From CBDDBH01 sp965225625 (GTDB lineage Bacteria > Pseudomonadota > Gammaproteobacteria > JADZEE01), in the NCBI GenBank assembly GCA_965225625.1, contig CBDDBH010000021.1, positions 62,001 to 126,000 of the forward strand: a DNA stretch of 64,000 bases, written 5' to 3'. Position 1 is the first letter of the stretch. Each line of letters opens with the position of its first letter. The notes beneath the pieces were generated by a model. It was not told the DNA's origin. It saw only the letters and a list, made by a program, of their open reading frames with translations, and made no database searches. Position numbers and translations under genes: made by a program. Positions 57,643 through 64,000 of the stretch are shown piece after piece.

Positions 57643-58608
57643 ATGAAACTCGTGAGTCTTGATATTGGTAACGACGGACATCCCGGTGTACTCATTAGCG
57701 ACGACGAAGTTCTCGACCTGGTTGCCGCGAAGGCAACCCTGCGCGATGCACGCGCAATCCCAGGATCTGTGCGTAATATTCTCGAGGCCGGCGGATCCGC
57801 GTTAACCGCCGTTCGCGCCTGCGTGGATTCCGTAGCGGCCTTAAAGACCGACGCGATGGCGCAGCTACGCGAAATTGGTATCCTGGTACCGTTCGCTACG
57901 ACCGCATTGCTCCCACCGGTACCCGATCCCCGCATGATTTTGTCGTGCGGTCTGAATTACGGCCGTCATCTGGCTGAAATGGGCAATACCCCGAGGCCCG
58001 AAAAACCAACAGCATTTCTCAAACTGTCCGCTTCGTTAACTGGTTCGCGCACACCGATCCTTATTCCCCCCGCGCATTCCGAGATGGTGGACTTCGAGGG
58101 CGAGTTCAGCTTTATATTCGCCAAACGCTGTCACCGGGTGACCGCAGACCAGGCCATGGACTACGTTGCGGGTTACACCATTGCCAACGACGTCTCTGCT
58201 CGCGACTGGATCCCGGAAGTTTTTTCAGCCACTGGCAGCTTCGACGCTATCCATGCCTGGGAGCGAAACGTTATGGGCAAAAGTTTCCCAACGTTTACCC
58301 CTTGCGGTCCCGTGCTGGTCACCAAAGACGAGATCGCCGATCCGCACGTCTTGCAACTCACCACCCGTCTCAACGGCGAGGTTATGCAATCAACGAAAAC
58401 CGATGATCTCATCTTTAAGATCCCAGAGATTATCGCGTATTTCTCCCAATGGTATTGTTTTCAGGCGGGCGATATCGTCACCACGGGATCGCCCTCCGGC
58501 GTCGGCATTGGTCGTGACCCGCACGTGTTCATGCACGCAGGCGATACGATTGAGATCGAAATCGAAGGGATCGGAACGCTCTCGAATTACTTGGTAGGTC
58601 AGGAATAA
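57643..58608 (+). CDS. FAH-family hydrolase (third paralogue)
   Basis: A 321-residue FAH-fold protein: VDFEGEFSFIFAKRCHRVTA has the acidic metal residues, and GYTIANDVSARDWIPE, TDDLIFKIPEIIAYFSQW and TTGSPSGVGIGRDPHVFMHAG follow. It lies 9 bp after a VOC gene and 45 bp before an MFS gene. Together they look like a ring-cleavage, hydrolysis and transport unit. Substrate unassigned. Confidence 0.85.
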   Translation: MKLVSLDIGNDGHPGVLISDDEVLDLVAAKATLRDARAIPGSVRNILEAGGSALTAVRACVDSVAALKTDAMAQLREIGILVPFATTALLPPVPDPRMILSCGLNYGRHLAEMGNTPRPEKPTAFLKLSASLTGSRTPILIPPAHSEMVDFEGEFSFIFAKRCHRVTADQAMDYVAGYTIANDVSARDWIPEVFSATGSFDAIHAWERNVMGKSFPTFTPCGPVLVTKDEIADPHVLQLTTRLNGEVMQSTKTDDLIFKIPEIIAYFSQWYCFQAGDIVTTGSPSGVGIGRDPHVFMHAGDTIEIEIEGIGTLSNYLVGQE

Positions 58609-58652
58609 CTCAGCTACGGGCATCGCAGTCGACAGCTGAGTAAACCCTCATC

Positions 58653-59900
58653 GTGAACGCCCCGACATCTAGACAGCTTGGCGGTGCGTCGGCGTGGATC
58701 ATCTGGTGTCTGGTGACCTTGTTCGAGATCTACAAGCTGACGACGCAGACGGCATACGCCGTCATTAATGCCAGCGTCGCGGAGTCGTTGTCATTGAGCC
58801 TTGCCCGGATCGGGTTCCTGGGTTCGGTCTATGCGTTTGCGTTTGCGTTGGTAACGATACCCACCGGCGCACTGCTGGACAGATTCGGCGCCCGCGTAAC
58901 TCTGAGCGCCGCGGCGGCCATCGTGGCGATCGGCGCCTTGGTATTCAGCATGGCCGACAGCTGGGCGATGGTCGTGACCGGCCAAATCCTCATGGGTGTC
59001 GGCGGCGCATTCGCATTTCCCGGCGCCGGTTATCTCATCCGGCATTGGTTCCCCGTCGCACTTTTCGGGATTATGTTCGGGCTCTTCGAGGCCGCTGCGA
59101 GCGTGACAACGGCGTTCATGCAGGGTTCGATGGGCTTCCTTATCCTGCGCTTCGACTGGCGCACGATCGTGCTCTTCGGCGCGGTTGCCGGGGTCATTCT
59201 GACGGTTGCCCTGCCGTTGGTGATCCGGGATCCCCAGGAAGTACTGAGTCGCTCCGACGTCAGCACCGCGTCATTCTGGAAGGGTTTCGTCCTCGCGCTG
59301 AAGGAAGTCATCGGCAACCGAACGCTGTTGGCAGCTTCCGTTTACGGTGGGCTGGCTTGGAGTGTGGGCATCTCGATCGCCGTCTTATGGGGAATCAAAA
59401 TCCTGACTGTGCGGGGCTTTGACGAAACGACCGCCAGCACCATCAACGCGAGCATCTGGCTGGGCTTCGCAGCCGGCTCGCCGCTGGTCGCCGTGTTTGC
59501 CAACACCCTGAAGAGCTACAAGCGGACATCCTACACATTCATGACCGGATTATTGTTGCTCGTACTGTGGCTGCTATACGCACCGGACCTGTCGATCCGG
59601 GCTGCTTATGTGACGTTCATTCTTACGGGATTCTTCGCGGCGGTGTCACTGGTCCCATTCATGATGACGGCGGAAATCTGCCGCGATGTCGTTACCGGTA
59701 CGGCAATGGCCTTCGTCAATATGATTATGTTTCTGTTGTCCGGGTTCATGATGTCCGTACCGGCACGGCTGCTCACCGACGTGGAGTTGAACCTGTCCGC
59801 CCTGCAGGACGGTCTTATGATTCTCCCTGGTGGACTGCTGCTCGGTATCGTCTTCCTGTATTTTCTGCGCGAACCCTACGGCAGCGCGGTTCGACAATAA
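58653..59900 (+). CDS. MFS transporter
   Basis: A 415-residue transporter of twelve helices beginning at GTG (MNAPTSRQLGG). Motif A is in PTGALLDRFGARVTLS and the central loop has RSDVSTASFWKGF. It follows VOC and FAH genes on the same strand and is a candidate for uptake of the pathway substrate. The alternative is efflux of a toxic intermediate. Confidence 0.8.
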   Translation: MNAPTSRQLGGASAWIIWCLVTLFEIYKLTTQTAYAVINASVAESLSLSLARIGFLGSVYAFAFALVTIPTGALLDRFGARVTLSAAAAIVAIGALVFSMADSWAMVVTGQILMGVGGAFAFPGAGYLIRHWFPVALFGIMFGLFEAAASVTTAFMQGSMGFLILRFDWRTIVLFGAVAGVILTVALPLVIRDPQEVLSRSDVSTASFWKGFVLALKEVIGNRTLLAASVYGGLAWSVGISIAVLWGIKILTVRGFDETTASTINASIWLGFAAGSPLVAVFANTLKSYKRTSYTFMTGLLLLVLWLLYAPDLSIRAAYVTFILTGFFAAVSLVPFMMTAEICRDVVTGTAMAFVNMIMFLLSGFMMSVPARLLTDVELNLSALQDGLMILPGGLLLGIVFLYFLREPYGSAVRQ

Positions 59901-59954
59901 TGCCGGAGCGGCGTGCCGCCGCGATTGGATTACCCGCCCGCTCACACCACGCCT

Positions 59955-61709
59955 CTAATATCCGGCAGCCCGTCCATCGGTCCGCATCTCCGATCCACCG
60001 TAATAAACACCGGTGTCGGGATCTCTCAAAATCCCCTGATATCCGCCCGAATAACTTTTCAGAGTATTGCCAATATCGACGTACGACGCGTCGTGTCCCC
60101 GGCGCCGAAGTTCCTGCAGTACTTGATCGCCGATTGCGGGCTCCAGATAGAGCTTGCCTCCGCCAGCCATCGGTGGCTGACCCTTCGACGTTGCATTACC
60201 CTTGTGGTACATGCGGGCCGCATCACCGGCAGCCTGCACACCCATTCCAAAATCAATGAGATTTACCAACACCTGCACCTGACCCTGCGGCTGCGCGGCA
60301 CCGCCCATCACGCCGAAGCTTAACCACGGCTTGCCATCCTTCATCACGAATCCCGGCATGATGGTATTGAAGGTACGTTTTCGCGGTGCATAGACGTTGG
60401 CGTGATCCGCATCCAAGGCAAATTGCGAGCCGCGATTCTGCAGTGCAAACCCCAGCCCTGGTGGCACAAGGCCGCTACCGAAAGCCCAGTAGTGGCTTTG
60501 GATCAGCGATACCATCATCCCATCTTTGTCCGCAACGCTCAGATACGTCGTATCGCCCTTGCCTAAACGAGGGTCACCGGGTCGAAGGTTTTTCAGCGCG
60601 CGGTACGGAAGGATCAGTTTACGGCGATCGGCGGCATATTCCTTGGACAGCAATCGCTCGAGGGGGATCTGAACAAAGTCGGGATCGGCATAGAAACGTG
60701 CGCGATCCTCAAACGCAAGCTTCTTAGCTTCGACCAGCACGTGCCAGTAATCGGGGTTGCGGTAGCCCATCGCCGCAACATCGAACCCTTCGAGAATATT
60801 CAACATCTGCAGGACCGCCATCCCCTGACTGCTCGGGGGTACCTGATACACATCGTAGCCCCGATAGTTGACGGCAACCGGCTCGACCCAGTCACTGCGG
60901 TGAGACGCCAGATCGTTAATGTCGAGGTATCCCCCAACACTTTTTACATAGTTGGCAATGCGCTGAGGCAGTGCCCCACGATAAAACGCGTCACGCCCCT
61001 GCACTGCGATGAGTTCATAAGTTTCGGCGAGACTGGGATTACGAAACACATCGCCGTACCGCGGAACTTTGCCGTCGATCAGAAACGTTTCACGGTAACC
61101 GTCCAGTTTTCCTTCGACCTCCGCCGCTGCCCGCAGCCAGTCATCCCCTAACTGCCAGCGCCACGCTACGTACTCGACTATCGGTACCCCTTCCCGTGCA
61201 TATCGGATCGCCGGTGCCAGCACTTCCGCCATGGGTAACGTGCCGAAGCGCTCGTGCAGTTCGAACCAACCATCCGCCGTCCCGGGCACAGTCAGCGTGA
61301 GCGGTCCGTACATCGGTAGCTGATCCCGGCCAGCCAATAACGCCCGAAGTTGTTTGACCGATAAACCCGCTGGCGCCCGGCCACTGGCGTTGAGACCATG
61401 CAGTTTGCCGCTGGCGGGATCCCAGACCAGCGCCAGCAAGTCGCCACCCAGGCCACAGCCGTAGGGTTCAGTAACACCCAACATCGCATTTGCTGCAATA
61501 GCTGCATCCACGGCCGAGCCACCGCGCTGCAAAACATCCAGCGCCACCTGCGTCGCCAAGGGTTGGCTGGTCGCAGCCATACCGTTGCGCGCCAGCACGG
61601 CACTGCCGGCCGCGAAGTCATTGGCGAAATAGCGGAGCCCCGTAAACTCTGCCGCGATGGCAACAGGCGTAGACAAAAGGACGGCTATCAGTAGGAAACG
61701 ACGGATCAT
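59955..61709 (-). CDS. ggt: Gamma-glutamyltransferase
   Basis: From MIRRFLLIAVLL the product is 584 residues with a signal peptide ending near AIAA. AVDAAIAANAMLGVTEPYGCGLGGD and GLNASGRAPAG are the large-subunit blocks. The autocleavage/nucleophile Thr is in KGDTTYLSVADKDG. Catalytic residues FGVMGGAAQPQGQVQVLVN follow. The enzyme cleaves and transfers gamma-glutamyl groups from glutathione in the periplasm. The frame upstream adds polar residues before the signal and is rejected. Its location by the catabolic genes may reflect glutathione conjugates but could be incidental. Confidence 0.85.
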   Translation of the reverse strand: MIRRFLLIAVLLSTPVAIAAEFTGLRYFANDFAAGSAVLARNGMAATSQPLATQVALDVLQRGGSAVDAAIAANAMLGVTEPYGCGLGGDLLALVWDPASGKLHGLNASGRAPAGLSVKQLRALLAGRDQLPMYGPLTLTVPGTADGWFELHERFGTLPMAEVLAPAIRYAREGVPIVEYVAWRWQLGDDWLRAAAEVEGKLDGYRETFLIDGKVPRYGDVFRNPSLAETYELIAVQGRDAFYRGALPQRIANYVKSVGGYLDINDLASHRSDWVEPVAVNYRGYDVYQVPPSSQGMAVLQMLNILEGFDVAAMGYRNPDYWHVLVEAKKLAFEDRARFYADPDFVQIPLERLLSKEYAADRRKLILPYRALKNLRPGDPRLGKGDTTYLSVADKDGMMVSLIQSHYWAFGSGLVPPGLGFALQNRGSQFALDADHANVYAPRKRTFNTIMPGFVMKDGKPWLSFGVMGGAAQPQGQVQVLVNLIDFGMGVQAAGDAARMYHKGNATSKGQPPMAGGGKLYLEPAIGDQVLQELRRRGHDASYVDIGNTLKSYSGGYQGILRDPDTGVYYGGSEMRTDGRAAGY

Positions 61710-61888
61710 GTCAGCGCAACACTGTCTGTCAGGAATTCCACTGGTGGAACAATTGATCATCTCTAGAGCCAGGGAGTTTCATACCACCAGCATGGAGAGT
61801 CAATTGTGGCGCGGGAGTACTTGACCGCTTAACAAGCGGATGCGAGGCTGCAAGCAATAACAACTTCAAACCGTCCCTGGCCGCCCAC

Positions 61889-62863
61889 ATGCCGATCACC
61901 GCTGATTTCGATAAGTTCCGCTTTGCAGACGACCATGGCGACGCCTTTACCGGCAAACGCGTACTCATCACCGGATCCGGCAAGGATGGCGGGATTGGCC
62001 AGGCGCTCGCGCTGGCAGCTGCGGCCAACGGCGCCGAAGTGGTTGGTATCCATTTTCACAGCAGTTTCCGCGACGGATTCGATTTCGTCGCGGCGTTACG
62101 TGCGCAAGGTATGAAAGCCTTCGCGATGCAGGCGGATGTGACTAATACCCGTGATCTGTGGGCGTCGCGCAGCTTTGTCATTGAGCAAATGGGTGGCAAA
62201 GGTCCGGACTTGATTATTTGTAACTCCGGGTTGACAGAGAAGGGTTATCGATTCGGCCGGGCGTTGCCGGAGATCGAGGGCGAGAGTCGCGCGGAACGCC
62301 GTGCGCGTGTGCGTCAGGATTTTCTCACCAACCTCGCAGAGTCAACCCTGGTGCTGGACACTAAGATCGACGGGTTCGTCGCCATGACCCACTTGTGGGT
62401 GGGCGAAGCGGTGTATCACAAACAACCGCTGCAGCTGGTGTACATATCGTCGATGCAGGCTATCGAACCGGGCATTGCCGTACCGGGTTATGTCGTCGCT
62501 AACTGGGCCGTGCTCAGACTACCGGAATTACTACGCGTCAACCTCGGCCGATCCGCTGACATGGCCAGCGCCTGCTGCCTCATGCTGCCGTTCATACGCA
62601 CCGGAATGACGCAAGCATATGCGGACAACCCCAAGGTCTTCAGCCGCTGGCAGCCACGTATGCTCGAACCCTACGAGGCGGCGCACAGCATTACCCAACT
62701 ATTGGCGCGGCCAGCCGAGGAGCTAAACCTCGGCAACTACAAACTCAATGTCGGCGGCACCGCAGAGAGTGCTGAGCTTGCCTGGTCGCAGGTAAAACTT
62801 GAAGTGGACGAGCGCACATTAGGTTGGAGCAGCGATAAACCGCTGGTTTGTTCTGGCAGCTAA
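61889..62863 (+). CDS. SDR-family protein lacking the catalytic Lys
   Basis: A 324-residue SDR. The nucleotide motif VLITGSGKDGGIGQAL is well formed, ICNSGLT is in the NAG position, and the Ser in YISSMQAI is about 13 residues before the Tyr in GYVVANW. The usual YxxxK is YxxxN: the Lys position holds Asn. That is unlike a normal classical SDR, and activity as an oxidoreductase is doubtful. The rest of the fold is complete. It is divergent from the gamma-glutamyltransferase gene. Confidence 0.8.
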   Translation: MPITADFDKFRFADDHGDAFTGKRVLITGSGKDGGIGQALALAAAANGAEVVGIHFHSSFRDGFDFVAALRAQGMKAFAMQADVTNTRDLWASRSFVIEQMGGKGPDLIICNSGLTEKGYRFGRALPEIEGESRAERRARVRQDFLTNLAESTLVLDTKIDGFVAMTHLWVGEAVYHKQPLQLVYISSMQAIEPGIAVPGYVVANWAVLRLPELLRVNLGRSADMASACCLMLPFIRTGMTQAYADNPKVFSRWQPRMLEPYEAAHSITQLLARPAEELNLGNYKLNVGGTAESAELAWSQVKLEVDERTLGWSSDKPLVCSGS

Positions 62864-62949
62864 TGCTCCTGTGTTAAGACCTATTTTCCTGTAGGCGCGG
62901 CCAAGCCACGTTTCACATAGACACCTTCAGATCACTGAAAGCACCGGAA

Positions 62950-64000
62950 ATGGCGGAACGATTTAGATACCTGCTATCCACGGCGCTGATAGCGCTGGCA
63001 TGCCAATCGACGGCTGGCGAGTTGGTGGTCGACGAATCGGCCCTCGCCGATGAAGCATCCGGTACGAACTGGCTGGGGCATGGGCGCACTTACTCAGAGC
63101 AGCGATACAGTCCGCTGACTCAAATCAATACTGATAATGTCGAACGATTGGGACTCGCCTGGTCCCTGGATCTGCCGACAGAACGCTCGCTAAATGCCAC
63201 GCCGCTCGCGGTTGACGGTGTGTTGTATTTCTCCGGGACCTACAGTGTCGTGACGGCCGTGGATGCGCGAAGCGGCAAACCACTGTGGCGGTTTGATCCC
63301 AAAACCATCGAACACGCGGGAGAGCGCTTGCGCACGCTGTGGGGCACCAGCCGCGGCGTCGCCTATTGGAAGGGCAGCGTATTCGTCGGCACCGGCGATG
63401 GGCGGCTAATCGCCTTGGATGCCAAAACCGGCGAACAACAATGGAGCACCCTAACGATCGATCCCGAAGAACCTCTTTATATCACCGGCGCGCCGCGCGT
63501 ATTTAACGACAAGGTCGTTATCGGCAACGGCGGCACTGAATTGGGCAGCGTGCGCGGCTACGCGACGGCTTACGACACCCGCACCGGTGATCAGGTGTGG
63601 CGTTTCTACACGGTACCCGGCGATCCGGCGAAAGGATTCGAAGATAGTGCGCAGGCAATGGCGGCCAAGACCTGGACCGGTGAATGGTGGAAACACGGTG
63701 GCGGCGGCACGGTATGGAACGCCATGACTTACGATCCCGAGTTTAATCTTGTTTATCTCGGCACCGGCAATGGCTCACCGTGGAATCGCAAAATTCGCAG
63801 TCCCGATGGCGGAGACAACCTGTTCCTGTCTTCGATAGTAGCGCTGGATGCCGATACTGGTGAATACCGCTGGCATTATCAAACCACGCCCGGCGAATCC
63901 TGGGACTACAACTCAGCGCAAGACATGATATTGGTCGACCTGGCCCTGGGCGGTCGGACCATCAAGGCGCTGCTACACGCGCCCAAGAACGGCTTCTTTT
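62950..64000 (+). CDS. PQQ-dependent dehydrogenase, 5' part (cut by window end)
   Basis: An open frame with no stop before the window edge. It begins MAERFRYLLSTALIALACQS, a signal peptide, and has the quinoprotein pattern TQINTDNVERLGLAWSLDL, GTGDGRLIALDAKTG, GTGNGSPWNRK and TPGESWDYNSAQD with the active-site Asp. In place of the vicinal Cys pair of classic alcohol dehydrogenases the segment reads RTLWGTSRGVAYW, so that ring is missing. At least 350 residues are visible; a C-terminal heme domain cannot be judged. It is the second quinoprotein of the region, suggesting two alcohol or aldehyde oxidation steps. Confidence 0.85.
   Translation, partial: MAERFRYLLSTALIALACQSTAGELVVDESALADEASGTNWLGHGRTYSEQRYSPLTQINTDNVERLGLAWSLDLPTERSLNATPLAVDGVLYFSGTYSVVTAVDARSGKPLWRFDPKTIEHAGERLRTLWGTSRGVAYWKGSVFVGTGDGRLIALDAKTGEQQWSTLTIDPEEPLYITGAPRVFNDKVVIGNGGTELGSVRGYATAYDTRTGDQVWRFYTVPGDPAKGFEDSAQAMAAKTWTGEWWKHGGGGTVWNAMTYDPEFNLVYLGTGNGSPWNRKIRSPDGGDNLFLSSIVALDADTGEYRWHYQTTPGESWDYNSAQDMILVDLALGGRTIKALLHAPKNGFF

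Overview
The window is about 64 kb of dense bacterial chromosome with moderately high GC. Classical SD-led genes, a PQQ/cytochrome c/molybdopterin respiratory gene set, a phosphate-porin-like outer-membrane protein, a Rap1a/Tai-type periplasmic protein, an O-antigen ligase and a selAB-selC locus all point to a Gram-negative proteobacterium, most likely an environmental gammaproteobacterium. That placement is inference from gene content; there is no rRNA or marker gene to settle it.

Layout. 0-6 kb: membrane adenylate cyclase, tyrosine-phosphatase-like protein, 2OG-Fe(II) oxygenase, MetE-like protein, CurA-type reductase. 6-13 kb: one giant secreted subtilase whose C-terminal three quarters are 15 near-identical 123-residue DUF11 units. 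13-21.5 kb: accessory zone with an FAH-family protein, a frameshifted aspartate-dehydrogenase-like gene, an array of small hairpins on a 47-nt repeat, a MITE-like inverted-repeat element that supplies the stop codon of the preceding gene, two MFS transporters, an overlooked 56-residue membrane protein and a candidate C-rich small RNA. 21.5-33 kb: histidine kinase, cupredoxin, porin, two degenerate gene tails, an MFS transporter, a 4,5-dihydroxyphthalate-decarboxylase-like protein, a frameshifted CehA/McbA-type protein, an S1/P1 nuclease and a lipase-like hydrolase. 32.7-33.4 kb: fragments of a golvesin-like domain gene and of a tyrosine recombinase, right against the 3' end of tRNA-Sec.

33.5-37.4 kb is the most striking region: selA-selB-selC packed head to tail on the minus strand and, divergently transcribed 73 bp away, a thioredoxin-fold peroxiredoxin-like gene with an in-frame TGA exactly where the family has its first catalytic cysteine (U-P-F-C). 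A hairpin starts 3 nt after the TGA. This reads as a complete selenocysteine-insertion module together with its own client selenoprotein, which standard ORF calling splits.

37.4-43.1 kb holds surface-polysaccharide and envelope genes (O-antigen ligase, TylF-type methyltransferase, EamA permease, transglutaminase-like/TPR lipoprotein, Bcr/CflA exporter). 43.1-64 kb is a catabolic island: SMP-30 lactonase, GlcG, two paralogous alpha/beta hydrolases, SDRs, PhyH-type dioxygenase, two FAH proteins, four VOC proteins, an HsaA/HpaH-type flavin monooxygenase, a molybdopterin oxidoreductase/PQQ dehydrogenase/cytochrome c operon, an MFS carrier, a gamma-glutamyltransferase and a second PQQ dehydrogenase cut by the window end. 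The set resembles a hydroxylation, ring-cleavage and hydrolysis pathway for an aromatic or polycyclic substrate, but the substrate cannot be read from the sequence.
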